From assembly GCA_902363515.1 (NCBI GenBank), contig CABJAN010000012.1, positions 37,618 to 101,617 of the forward strand: a DNA stretch of 64,000 bases, read 5' to 3'. This DNA is from Bacillota bacterium. GTDB lineage: Bacteria; Bacillota; Clostridia; Lachnospirales; Lachnospiraceae. A program made the translations under genes and the position numbers. The stretch's first letter is position 1; the number at the start of each line of letters is the position of its first letter. The notes under the pieces are model-generated. The model made no database searches and was not told the DNA's origin. It was given only the letters and a program-made list of their open reading frames with translations. Of this stretch, positions 9,218-18,091 are shown one piece after another.

Positions 9218-10228
9218 TATAGGATTCCTCTGTCAATGGAGGAAAATATATGGCAGAACGAAAATTTCAAGACCTTACAATTAAAAACAACTTTATGTTT
9301 GGGGCAGTAATGGCAGAGCCAAAGAACTGCAAGGGAATCATAGAACTGGTACTGGGAATAGAGGTTGACCATGTGGAAGTGAGCAAGGAAAAAAGCATGG
9401 TCTACCACCCGGAATATAAAGGAGTACGGCTTGATGTGTATGCAAAGGATGAAAATAATACAAGATATAATATTGAGATGCAGGTTGCTAAAAAGCCTGC
9501 CCTTGGCAGACGGACCCGCTATTATCAGAGCCAGATGGACATGGAACTTCTTTTGAGCGGGCAAGAATATAAAGAATTGCCAAACAGTTACGTTATTTTT
9601 ATCTGTGATTTTGACCCCTTTGGAAAAAGGAAATACTGTTACACATTCCAACCAAAATGTAAGGAAGACCCAGAGGTGGATTTAGAGGATGGCCGCTGTT
9701 GTGTATTTTTAAGCACATACGGGGAAAACGAAGATGAAGTACCAAGGGAACTGGTAAATTTCTTGAAATTTGTAAAGGCAAACCAGGAGGAAAGCCAGAA
9801 AGATTTTCAGGATTATTTTGTAAAACAGCTCCAGGATTCCATCCGCTGGATCAAGAGCAGCCGTGAAATGGAGGAACGCTTTATGATTTTTGAGGAAATG
9901 ATGAAGGATGAAAGGGAAGCCGGAAAGCAAGAAGGAAGACGAGAGGGTAAACAAGAAACTCAACAGAACACTGCTTTTAACATGCATCAAAAAGGTTACC
10001 CAGATGAAGCAATCGCAGAAGTGCTGGAAGTGGATGTGGAAACAGTCTTAGAGTGGATTTCTGAATCAGAATCGGCAACAAAGTAATTACAAATCATGTA
10101 TCGAAACGAATCATTCTAAACATTCCCGGAAGTGTAAGGACTGCAACTTCCGGGAACAGATTTAAAATCATGCCAATTCAGGCAAATATCAAATTTAAAG
10201 AAAAAGGAAAGAGTAGAGGAATCCTATA
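9218..10228 (+). mobile_element. inverted-repeat-bounded PD-(D/E)XK unit, copy 2
   Basis: The second copy of the unit at 7087-8093, in the same orientation. Its ends are perfect 14-bp inverted repeats (TATAGGATTCCTCT at 9218-9231, complement at 10215-10228). The repeats carry one or two bases more than in copy 1, so base changes have occurred since duplication, or the insertion site added them. Confidence 0.7.
9250..10086 (+). CDS. Rpn/PDDEXK_2 family nuclease (transposase-like), copy 2
   Basis: A 278-aa paralogue of the protein at 7118, same length and start, with the RLDVYAK and IEMQVAK motifs kept and no stop or frameshift, so both copies appear intact. The region of greatest difference is the Lys/Gln/Glu-rich linker before the last 40 residues. 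The ribosome site GGAGG lies 8 bases before the ATG. The two units flank the riboswitch operon in direct orientation, which could allow its loss or amplification by recombination. Confidence 0.85.
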   Translation: MAERKFQDLTIKNNFMFGAVMAEPKNCKGIIELVLGIEVDHVEVSKEKSMVYHPEYKGVRLDVYAKDENNTRYNIEMQVAKKPALGRRTRYYQSQMDMELLLSGQEYKELPNSYVIFICDFDPFGKRKYCYTFQPKCKEDPEVDLEDGRCCVFLSTYGENEDEVPRELVNFLKFVKANQEESQKDFQDYFVKQLQDSIRWIKSSREMEERFMIFEEMMKDEREAGKQEGRREGKQETQQNTAFNMHQKGYPDEAIAEVLEVDVETVLEWISESESATK

Positions 10229-10253
10229 TAAGTATCTTTTTTATGGTAAATCG

Positions 10254-10282
10254 TTGAAGAATTTTCAAGAATAGGATATAAT
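10254..10282 (+). promoter_or_regulatory. promoter of the moxR operon
   Basis: TTGAAG at 10254-10259, a 17-bp spacer and a perfect TATAAT at 10277-10282, 40 bases before the start codon. It lies just outside the right end of nuclease unit 2. Confidence 0.75.
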
Positions 10283-10322
10283 CTATCCATGAAAAAGAAC
10301 GTAAGAGGGAGGAAATAGGTCA

Positions 10323-11264
10323 ATGGATCTTTCATATTTTCAGGATTATCATAAAAAAGTCATAGACAATTGTTCCAAGGTTATTGTGGGTAAAGAGGAT
10401 GTGATTTCCCTTGTGCTTACCTGTTTTGTATGTTCCGGGCATGTGCTTTTGGAGGATATTCCGGGAACAGGAAAGACCATGCTACTGCGGGCTTTTGCAA
10501 GGACTGTGGGCAGTGATTTTAAGAGGATTCAGTTTACACCAGATTTGGTTCCCTCTGATTTGACAGGGATTAATTTTTATAATCAGAAGCAGGGAGAGTT
10601 CGAGTTTCGCCCAGGTCCTTTGTTTACAAATATGGTTCTGGCAGACGAGATTAATAGGGCTACACCGAGAACTCAGTCCAGTCTTCTGGAAGCCATGGAA
10701 GAACATCAGATTACTGTGGATGGGGTGACGAAGAAACTGGAAGAGCCTTTTTTTGTCATGGCTACAGAAAATCCGCTGGAGTCTTACGGCACCTTTCCTT
10801 TGCCGGATGCACAGGTTGACCGGTTTTTCATGCAGCTCTCTCTTGGCTATATGACAAGAGAGCAGGAGATGCAGGTGCTTGCCAGGCCATCTGCAATATC
10901 GATTCTGGATACGCTTCAACAGGTGGTTACCGCACAGGAAACAGCATATGTTCGGAGCCATTACCAGGAGGTACAGGTGCCTGGGGAAGTGCTTGGATAT
11001 CTCATGGATATCATTGAGGCTACCAGAAATGAGAGTAATTTTGTCCGTGGGGTATCGACTAGAGGTGCACAGGCACTATACAGTGCAGCACAGGCTACGG
11101 CAGCTTTTGCCGGAAGGGATTATGTGATTCCGGAAGATGTAAAGTCCATGGCACCCCATGTATTGAGCCACCGTATTTCTCAGGGCAGCCAGAGTGCCGC
11201 ATCTGCTGCAAAATTCCTGCACCGCATATTGGAGCAAGTGCAGGTACCTCTGGAAAGCCTATGA
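10323..11264 (+). CDS. MoxR-type AAA+ ATPase
   Basis: A 313-aa AAA+ ATPase of the MoxR family. Walker A is EDIPGTGKT (residues about 40-48), Walker B is LADEINRA near 108-115, sensor motifs ATENP and DAQVDRFF follow, and the C-terminal lid domain is complete. MoxR proteins act as chaperones that help assemble or activate protein complexes, usually with a DUF58 (VWA-like) partner. Here the partner gene overlaps its end by 4 bp, so the two are translationally coupled. Confidence 0.93.
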   Translation: MDLSYFQDYHKKVIDNCSKVIVGKEDVISLVLTCFVCSGHVLLEDIPGTGKTMLLRAFARTVGSDFKRIQFTPDLVPSDLTGINFYNQKQGEFEFRPGPLFTNMVLADEINRATPRTQSSLLEAMEEHQITVDGVTKKLEEPFFVMATENPLESYGTFPLPDAQVDRFFMQLSLGYMTREQEMQVLARPSAISILDTLQQVVTAQETAYVRSHYQEVQVPGEVLGYLMDIIEATRNESNFVRGVSTRGAQALYSAAQATAAFAGRDYVIPEDVKSMAPHVLSHRISQGSQSAASAAKFLHRILEQVQVPLESL

Positions 11265-12352
11265 GTTTCGTATTTGTAATCTTTTTGGTTCTTGCCGGAT
11301 TTGCACTGGAAGCGTGGATGAAGAAACATGGGTTACGCAATATTTACAGTACCTACGGGCCGGAAGAAAACATCGTAGATACTGGGGAAACTTTTGGTAT
11401 CAAGATTCATGTGGAAAACCGCAGCAAATGGCCTGTTCCCTATGTGAAAATCAACATGTATTTTCCAAAAGATATCAAGGTTACAGGTGGCAGTTTTCGT
11501 TTTTCAAAAGAAAGCGGAAGAGGTGGCGGCCTGGTGGAAACTTCTGTCTGGATGCGGCCCGGACAGAGGATACAGATGGAAATTCCAGTTACCATTGCCC
11601 AGAGAGGCAGGTATGTGCTTTCCCATCCTAATATACTAGGCGGGGATTTTCTTGGACTTTCTGAGACAAGGCAGGAAATCAAGATTTTTCGTGAAGTCAT
11701 TGCTGCACCTGAACCACAGGCAGATGAAAAAACCAGGGAATTGCTTGGAAGTTTTCTGGGAGATTATTCGGTACAGCGGTATTTATATGAAGACCCGGTG
11801 ATGACTGCCGGATACCGGGAATATACTGGGCGGGAGCCTATGAAGCAGATTTCCTGGAAACAGAGTGCCCACAGCATGGGGCTGATGGTCCGGGAGTATG
11901 ACCATACAGTAGAGCCGGTGCTCACACTCTTGCTGAATGTGGAAACAGCACAGGAGAGAAAAGAACCAGTTTTGGAAACGTGCTATAGCCTTGCACGTAC
12001 GGTATGCCAGGAATTGGAAGACAGAGGAATCAAATATGTATTTTGTACTAATGCTGCCCAGGCTGGTGCAGTGGGCGGTTCCCATATGGTACGGGAGGGG
12101 CTTGGACATCAGCATTTCTTAAAGGTGCTGGAATGTCTGGGGCGTGGTCTGTATCATCCGGCATTTTCCAAGGAAAATCTGCTGGAACTTTTGGGACAGG
12201 ATATTTCGAGAGGCGTGATGATTATTACTCCTTTCCACGAGGATTTTCGGGAATGCGGGCAACTTCGGAAGATAGAAAAGATGTTTGGGAATGGAATGTT
12301 GATGCTTTTTGGATGTGAAAGGGGAGGTGCTGAACATGATCTGGATGCATAG
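11261..12352 (+). CDS. DUF58 domain protein
   Basis: A 363-aa protein with a hydrophobic N-terminal helix (residues 1-18), a beta-rich middle region and the DUF58 core around GYREYTGREPMKQISWKQSA, near residues 180-200. The family is the usual VWA-like partner of MoxR ATPases. It overlaps moxR by 4 bp and the next gene by 17 bp, so the three are one translational unit. The process they serve in this organism is not shown by the sequence; in related bacteria such operons often carry a transglutaminase, which is absent here. Confidence 0.9.
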   Translation: MSFVFVIFLVLAGFALEAWMKKHGLRNIYSTYGPEENIVDTGETFGIKIHVENRSKWPVPYVKINMYFPKDIKVTGGSFRFSKESGRGGGLVETSVWMRPGQRIQMEIPVTIAQRGRYVLSHPNILGGDFLGLSETRQEIKIFREVIAAPEPQADEKTRELLGSFLGDYSVQRYLYEDPVMTAGYREYTGREPMKQISWKQSAHSMGLMVREYDHTVEPVLTLLLNVETAQERKEPVLETCYSLARTVCQELEDRGIKYVFCTNAAQAGAVGGSHMVREGLGHQHFLKVLECLGRGLYHPAFSKENLLELLGQDISRGVMIITPFHEDFRECGQLRKIEKMFGNGMLMLFGCERGGAEHDLDA

Positions 12353-13583
12353 TCTTCGCATGTTTGCAGACTTGTCTTTTTTTGGAATGTTTGCAGGAGC
12401 AGTCGCTTCCTATTTGTTGCAGAGAATAGGCGGAATGGATACACAAATTTTACCAAGAAGCATCTTGGGGCTTGGAATCCTCAGCCTGATTTACGGCATT
12501 TCTTTTATATACAGAGAAAAAGGGAAAAAGAGGTTTTTTCTTTTGCCGTTTCTTGCACTTTCTTTTGTGGGAGCGGCAGGCTGCTTGGCAGAACTGGTGG
12601 TTTTGGTTCCGGGTGTTGCCTATGTGGCTACCATGATAATAAAAAGAGAATATCCACTGTTTTGGAGTAGGCAGGCGGATCTGTTTCAGGCATTTTGGAA
12701 AGCTGCATTGATTTTGGGCAGTTTTCTTTTGCTACTAGGACAGTGGAAAATTATTTTACAGATTACCTTGCCATTGGCTGTCTGTACAGCCGCAGGACTG
12801 ATTCTGCTTCTTCGTTCCCTACGCCATGAGCCCAAGGTGTATCTTGGCAGAAAGTTTCAGAGCGAAAATATGATTGCAACAGGCCTGTTCTTTTTTCTGT
12901 TTTTTATACTGAGCAGGCCATCTGTTATCCATGGAGGTGCTCTTGTTTGCCAATGGCTTTATCAGCAGATTCTCTTACCGCCTCTTTTGATTCTGGTAAA
13001 GCTCCTGGGATTTCTGATTGGGATGCTTCTGGAGGGAATTCTTTGGTTTTTGTCCCTCTTTTCTATTTCCAGACAGATTGCAGAGCCTTTGGCACAGGCA
13101 TTAAAGTCAGGAGAGGAGCTATGGAAACCAGCATTGGAAAGTCCGGAAAGTGCAGGAAACCTGATTTTTTCTATAGCACGTGTAGTGGCAGTTTTATTTG
13201 TAGCTGCTGGGATTTATTTCTTCTTCCGCTGGCTTGCCAGCCACAAAAACGAAGACCAGGGAGAAATTATGGGATTTTCTGTTGAACAGACTGGTATGAA
13301 GCTTACGCAGAACAAGACAGGGAAATCAGATTCCTTCTGGGTGCGTCAGATTCGCAGGGAATACCGGAACTACATGAAACTGTGCCAGGAAACAGGGATT
13401 TCCATTAAAGCCAGTACCACCAGCAGGGACTTGCAGGAAAACCATGAGAGGAATCCTCAGATTTGCGGACAATGTCAGGAGTTACGCCAGATTTATTTGG
13501 ATGCCAGGTACGGTCAGAGAGCGGATTTTCAAAGTGCGAAAAGATTCCGGGAAGTGTATAAGGAGATAAAAAAGAAGCTGTGA
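12336..13583 (+). CDS. DUF4129-like multi-pass membrane protein
   Basis: A 415-aa membrane protein, third gene of the moxR operon. It has about seven hydrophobic segments in the first 215 residues, a further helix near 283-302 and a cytosolic tail that resembles DUF4129 (VRQIRREYRNYMKLCQETG onward). The ATG at 12336 follows GGGGAGG; the in-frame start at 12309 has no ribosome site. This position is usually filled by a transglutaminase/DUF4129 fusion; the protease-like domain is missing here, so this is a reduced version. Confidence 0.82.
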   Translation: MIWMHSLRMFADLSFFGMFAGAVASYLLQRIGGMDTQILPRSILGLGILSLIYGISFIYREKGKKRFFLLPFLALSFVGAAGCLAELVVLVPGVAYVATMIIKREYPLFWSRQADLFQAFWKAALILGSFLLLLGQWKIILQITLPLAVCTAAGLILLLRSLRHEPKVYLGRKFQSENMIATGLFFFLFFILSRPSVIHGGALVCQWLYQQILLPPLLILVKLLGFLIGMLLEGILWFLSLFSISRQIAEPLAQALKSGEELWKPALESPESAGNLIFSIARVVAVLFVAAGIYFFFRWLASHKNEDQGEIMGFSVEQTGMKLTQNKTGKSDSFWVRQIRREYRNYMKLCQETGISIKASTTSRDLQENHERNPQICGQCQELRQIYLDARYGQRADFQSAKRFREVYKEIKKKL

Positions 13584-13615
13584 GAACCTAAGGTTCCCAA
13601 GGCTTCTTTTTGGGT
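13571..13615. terminator. terminator after the moxR operon
   Basis: The stem AAGAAGC..GAACC with GGTTC..GGCTTCTT includes the stop codon and is followed by five T residues. It also faces the convergent exporter gene. Confidence 0.75.
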
Positions 13616-13625
13616 TAAGAAGAAA

Positions 13626-15500
13626 TCATTCTTCTGTATAATACTGTGCCTGTGCCTGCCACAGCTGTGCATATTTTCCATTCATTTGAGCCAGCAGCTC
13701 TTCGTGAGTTCCTTTTTCTACAATTTGCCCTTGATGAAAAACAACAATTTCATCACAGAACTTGCAGGAAGACAGTCTGTGGCTGATGTAGATGGACGTT
13801 CTGTCTCCGGAAATTTCATTGAATTTTGCATAGATTTCTGCTTCTGCAACCGGGTCTAAAGCAGCAGTCGGTTCGTCTAAGATTATGAAGGGGGCATCCT
13901 TATAAAGTGCTCTGGCAATGGCGATTTTCTGGGCTTCGCCTCCGGAAATTTCCACACCGTCTTCTGTAAAATCTTTGTAGAGAGGAGTATCGGTTCCCTG
14001 TGGCATGGAGGAGAGACGTTCTCCCAGACCAGCGTCAGACAGGGCTTTTTCTGCACGTTTCCTGTCATAAACAATACTTCCTGCTACATTGGAACCAAGG
14101 GACTGGCTAAGAAGCTGGAAGTCCTGAAAGACAATAGAGAAGATTTCCATATAGTCTTTGTACTTGTATTTGCGGATATTAATGCCATTTAAGAGAATTT
14201 CCCCTTCCTGGGGATCATAGAGGCGGCAGAGCAGCTTAATAAATGTGGTCTTGCCGCTTCCGTTTTCCCCTACGATAGCCAGGCGGGTACCAATGTGAAA
14301 CTTCATGGACACATGGCGCAGTGCCCAGTTATCTGTACCGGGATAACGAAAAGATACATCCCTAAATTCGATTTCATACTTACGATCAGAACGTTTTTCT
14401 GTGGTAAGGCTGCCTTGATACATGGTATTAGGTAAATCCAGAAAGGTAAAGGTCTGTTCCAGATAAGGAGCATTGGCTTTTACAAGTCCTGCAAACTCTA
14501 CCAAAGCAAATACATTAGAAGATAAAGCAGTAACAGCACCCACATATTGCGTGATGCTTCCTACATCAAAAGCGCCGCCCCAGGCTTTCAGGCAGGTAAA
14601 CACATAGATACATCCTGTCAGGAGTGCAGTAAGCCCGGTAGCAAAAGCATCATAGAGACCAACAGAAGAGCGGGCAGATATTGCCATAGAGCTGGAGGGA
14701 CCAAAACCAAGAGGTATAATTTTCTGAAAATAGTGGCTGATCAAATCTTGCTGATGATAAAGGCGCACATCTTCACTTTTTCCCTGTCGCTGTCCGAATT
14801 TCCCGAAATAACCAAAAATACGGTTACTCAAGGTCATAGTTTCCGCCTGCTGTCCCCAGATAGAGACCGCCTTGGCAGAGAGCATTCCGGCCAGAAGGCT
14901 GACCATAAGAATGCAGGAAGCCAGAATCAGGACAAAAACAGGGTGGTTCAGAATGGTAAGACATCCACTGTTTTTGGGTACCTGGGCAGTAAAAAGGGAG
15001 ATGGTCAGGAGGATACCGCTTAAAATACCTAAAAGGTTGCAAAGGCCAATCTGATAATTTTCCGATGCCCGCATTAGTCCCCAAGAAGACCAGTTTTCAT
15101 TTTGCTGGATTTGTGCATGGAGATCCCGAATTTTCTGAGAATCAAGATCTTTATAATCCATAGAGAAAAATTTATGAGAAAACAGTATCTCTTTGCTGCC
15201 GTAGAGTGCATCCTGAAGGGTATTATAACGCTGGTATAGAAAAGCCCTGAGAAGCAGGAAGATACCGCTGCACAGTGTGGCTGCCATTGCCCATCTGATT
15301 AATATTTCCGGTCTGCGGTTATTGGAAAGCTCCTGTAGTAATTGTGCAGAAAAGTACACAGTTACATAAGGAATCAGGGATGAGACCAGGGCATATAAGG
15401 TGGCAACAGGAAAAAAAATTGGACTCACTTTGTGAAGAAGCTTTGCGGCACGGTTTTGGAGCTGTAATGCCTCTTTTATTGTTTTGAATGTTTCTTTCAT
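13626..15500 (-). CDS. ABC exporter half-transporter (second of pair)
   Basis: A 624-aa fused permease-ATPase. Six membrane helices lie in the first 330 residues; the nucleotide-binding domain has Walker A GENGSGKTT, signature SGGEAQKIA, Walker B FIILDEPTAALD and a switch His in SHRLSS. The start ATG overlaps the stop of the preceding exporter (TGATG), so the two are coupled and probably form a heterodimer. No peptidase domain is present. The operon begins with a LytTR/GHKL pair, which suggests export of, or immunity to, a peptide; the cargo is not encoded visibly nearby. Confidence 0.92.
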   Translation of the reverse strand: MKETFKTIKEALQLQNRAAKLLHKVSPIFFPVATLYALVSSLIPYVTVYFSAQLLQELSNNRRPEILIRWAMAATLCSGIFLLLRAFLYQRYNTLQDALYGSKEILFSHKFFSMDYKDLDSQKIRDLHAQIQQNENWSSWGLMRASENYQIGLCNLLGILSGILLTISLFTAQVPKNSGCLTILNHPVFVLILASCILMVSLLAGMLSAKAVSIWGQQAETMTLSNRIFGYFGKFGQRQGKSEDVRLYHQQDLISHYFQKIIPLGFGPSSSMAISARSSVGLYDAFATGLTALLTGCIYVFTCLKAWGGAFDVGSITQYVGAVTALSSNVFALVEFAGLVKANAPYLEQTFTFLDLPNTMYQGSLTTEKRSDRKYEIEFRDVSFRYPGTDNWALRHVSMKFHIGTRLAIVGENGSGKTTFIKLLCRLYDPQEGEILLNGINIRKYKYKDYMEIFSIVFQDFQLLSQSLGSNVAGSIVYDRKRAEKALSDAGLGERLSSMPQGTDTPLYKDFTEDGVEISGGEAQKIAIARALYKDAPFIILDEPTAALDPVAEAEIYAKFNEISGDRTSIYISHRLSSCKFCDEIVVFHQGQIVEKGTHEELLAQMNGKYAQLWQAQAQYYTEE

Positions 15501-17317
15501 CAGAAATCCCTCCCTTCTTGATAGTAACGGCTCTGGGTGTCAAAAAGCTGTGCATAGGCACCACCTGCCTGCAACAGTTCCTCATGAGTGCCTTCTTCTA
15601 AGATAGCACCATGCTCCAGATAGAGAATCCGGTCGCAAAATCTGGTAGAAGCCAGGCGGTGAGAGATAAAGAGAGAGGTTTTTCCCTCTGTCATCTCATG
15701 GTATTTTAGATAAATGTCATTTTCGGCCAGGGGGTCTAAAGCGGCTGTTGGCTCGTCTAGGAGCAGGATAGGGCTGTTTTTATATAAGGCCCTTGCAAGC
15801 ATGAGTCGCTGTGTCTGGCCACCAGAGAACAGCACACCATCTAAATAAACCTCCCGGCCCGTATGGGTAGCAAGCCCCTTTTGCAGTTGTTGTACCATTT
15901 GGGTAAGCCCTGCTTTTTCCAGGCAGTTCCAAATTCTTTTTTCGTTTATGTCTTTATAATCCTGGGCAATATTTTCTGCCAGTGTCACATCCAGAAGAGA
16001 ATAGTTCTGGAATACAGCACTGAACAGAGCATAATAATCCTGCCGGTTAAAGTCACGTATGTCCTGGCCATTTAACAGCACCCGGCCCTTAGTAGGGTCC
16101 AGAAGACCGCAGAGCAGTTTGACCAGAGTGGTTTTTCCGGCTCCGTTTAAACCGACGATTGCCAGTTTTTCACCCGGGTGAAGAGTAAGGTTCATCTGGT
16201 GGATCGTGTCCCTGGCTGCACCCGGGTAGCGGTAAGATACTTGTTCCAGCCTCAGTTCATAAGGTGCTTTTGGAGGAATTGGTTTACCATTTTGGAACCG
16301 GAAAGGCTCTGGATAGTCCAGGAATGTACGCAGAGAAGAAATATCCAGACTTTCTTTGTGCAGGTCGCTGCACTGCTGCAAAATTCCATTTACCCAGGTG
16401 GTAAAGGTAGAAATTGCTGTGAAATACAGAAGAAAGGCGGAAACGCTGAGATCTTCTGAAAGAGCAAGATGCAGCAGATAAACATAGGCGATTCCATTTC
16501 TGGCAATGGTAAAAAACACATCAGCAAGATCTCCCAGAAGCAGCATTTTTTCGCAGCGCAGGAGGAAATCCATATACGTTTTTTGGATGGAGGAGCTGAT
16601 ATCATCCAGCCAGTTTTGCAAACCGAAGATGCGGATATCCTTGGCCATGGTAATGGACTGGGATTTATTCTGTATATAGGCCAGTTTTGCATGACATTGT
16701 GCTTCCTCTTCTCTGTGCCGGTATTTCCAGTTGCTGGTATATCGGAAAATCAGAAATCCCAGGACACAGGTGAATACCATAAGAGCCAGAATCCAGGGAT
16801 TTAAAGGTGACAGTATGGTTAAAAAGACCAGAAAGCCTCCTGTGTTTTGCAGCAAAAAGGTAAGGGTGTGCCAGATTCGTTCTGTGGACTGGCTATTGGT
16901 GGAAGTACAGAAAAAAGCTTTATCCCGAAGTTTGATAAAGCTGGTATCCAGTGTATTGGAATAGGCGGTTGTATTGCACTTTTCACCGATTTTTTCGATG
17001 ATGGCTGTCCGCACGGAAATAAAAGGGCACGTAGTGTTGTCACGGACATATTCTTTTAGTCCCATAAGAAGAAAGAGTGCTGCTGTGAAGGCTCCGATCG
17101 TGAGGAGCAGGCAGGACAGGGAAGCATGGATTTCTACTTGATGCAGGATTCCCGGTGCAATGTAAAGATTTGTTACTTGCAGCAAGATTTCCAGAATAGC
17201 AGATACCAGGCATAAGATAGGTGCTGCTTTGGATGTCTGCCATGCAAGCTTTACCATCCACATGACATTGGACAGAATAGAATAAGATGTTTGTTTTTTT
17301 GATTTTTGTGTTTTCAT
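15500..17317 (-). CDS. ABC exporter half-transporter (first of pair)
   Basis: A 605-aa fused permease-ATPase, partner of the gene at 13626. It has Walker A GLNGAGKTT, signature SGGQTQRLM, Walker B ILLLDEPTAALD and SHRLAS. A GTG at 17329 is open but lies on the ribosome site GAGGTG; the ATG at 17317 at 9-base spacing is the better start. It is separated from the upstream kinase gene by 92 bp that hold a LytTR operator and a hairpin, so this exporter pair probably has its own regulated promoter. Confidence 0.92.
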   Translation of the reverse strand: MKTQKSKKQTSYSILSNVMWMVKLAWQTSKAAPILCLVSAILEILLQVTNLYIAPGILHQVEIHASLSCLLLTIGAFTAALFLLMGLKEYVRDNTTCPFISVRTAIIEKIGEKCNTTAYSNTLDTSFIKLRDKAFFCTSTNSQSTERIWHTLTFLLQNTGGFLVFLTILSPLNPWILALMVFTCVLGFLIFRYTSNWKYRHREEEAQCHAKLAYIQNKSQSITMAKDIRIFGLQNWLDDISSSIQKTYMDFLLRCEKMLLLGDLADVFFTIARNGIAYVYLLHLALSEDLSVSAFLLYFTAISTFTTWVNGILQQCSDLHKESLDISSLRTFLDYPEPFRFQNGKPIPPKAPYELRLEQVSYRYPGAARDTIHQMNLTLHPGEKLAIVGLNGAGKTTLVKLLCGLLDPTKGRVLLNGQDIRDFNRQDYYALFSAVFQNYSLLDVTLAENIAQDYKDINEKRIWNCLEKAGLTQMVQQLQKGLATHTGREVYLDGVLFSGGQTQRLMLARALYKNSPILLLDEPTAALDPLAENDIYLKYHEMTEGKTSLFISHRLASTRFCDRILYLEHGAILEEGTHEELLQAGGAYAQLFDTQSRYYQEGRDF

Positions 17318-17351
17318 AATTTCGTTCACCTCGCAGGTATGACAATATCAC

Positions 17352-17382
17352 AAAAAAGTATCCCCGGGGTATTTCCGGGGAT
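17352..17382 (-). terminator. hairpin with T run between kinase and exporter genes
   Basis: On the minus strand a perfect 8-bp stem, ATCCCCGG and CCGGGGAT, with a 7-nt loop is followed by ACTTTTTTG. It can end the regulator-kinase transcript or attenuate transcription into the exporters. Confidence 0.7.
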
Positions 17383-17410
17383 GAATGGTAATTTTGAGGG
17401 GATGAACGGT
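17381..17410 (-). promoter_or_regulatory. LytTR operator upstream of the exporter pair
   Basis: On the minus strand, ACCGTTCAT (17402-17410) and ACCATTCAT (17381-17389) are 9-bp direct repeats with a 12-bp spacer. This is the layout known for AgrA-type LytTR sites; the first repeat fits the family consensus at every position and the second differs by one base. It lies at the end of the kinase gene and before the exporters, so the LytTR protein encoded at 18092 is the likely ligand. Confidence 0.72.
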
Positions 17411-18084
17411 TAAAGCTGAGGCAGAAGGATTTCTGTGGTAAATGCCCCGTCTTCACTGCCTCTGCTGATATATCCATCCAGTTTTTCTACAATTGCATCA
17501 ATACGGACCAGTCCAAATCCATGTCCTTCGCCCTTTGTGGTTTGGAACCGTTTGCCCATTTTTGTGAGCTTTCGGCCTGCTGTAAAATTCGTAAAGGAGA
17601 TATAAAGCTGTGTATTTTTCATATCCATATAGACCCGGATCAGCCTTTGTTCTTCGGGGAGTGCCAGGCTGGCTTCAATGGCATTGTCAAATAAGTTGCC
17701 CAGAATACAGCACAGATCAATCTCAGAGGAAGTTAGTCTCACAGGAATATGTGCATCTGCCTGAACCGTAATTCCCTTTGCCCTGGCAAGGGAAATTTTG
17801 GAATTTAAAATAGCATCGGTCATAGGATTTCCGGTTTTGATTACAGTATCCACGGTGGTCAGGTCTTCATCCAGCAAATCTAAATAATGACAGATAGCTT
17901 CCCAGTCCCCAGATGCAGCGTAGGCTTTCATGGTCTGGATATGATTTCTATAGTCATGCCGCCAGCCACGGATTTGACGGTACATGTTTTCGACTTCACG
18001 GTAATGAGTTTCAATAAGTTCCTGCTGATAGGAAGAAATCTGTTTTTCAATCTTCCTGGAAAAAAGTCTGGGAAAGAGTTTCAT
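17410..18084 (-). CDS. soluble GHKL sensor histidine kinase
   Basis: A 224-aa kinase of the AgrC/CitA-like GHKL class. It has a short N-terminal coiled region, the His box WRHDYRNHIQTM near residues 41-52, the N box NLFDNAIEASL and a G box GHGFGL. No transmembrane segment is present, unlike AgrC-type kinases (about 430 aa with six helices), so any sensing must be cytosolic or through another protein. It follows the LytTR regulator by 7 bp. Confidence 0.88.
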   Translation of the reverse strand: MKLFPRLFSRKIEKQISSYQQELIETHYREVENMYRQIRGWRHDYRNHIQTMKAYAASGDWEAICHYLDLLDEDLTTVDTVIKTGNPMTDAILNSKISLARAKGITVQADAHIPVRLTSSEIDLCCILGNLFDNAIEASLALPEEQRLIRVYMDMKNTQLYISFTNFTAGRKLTKMGKRFQTTKGEGHGFGLVRIDAIVEKLDGYISRGSEDGAFTTEILLPQL

Positions 18085-18091
18085 ATGTCAG

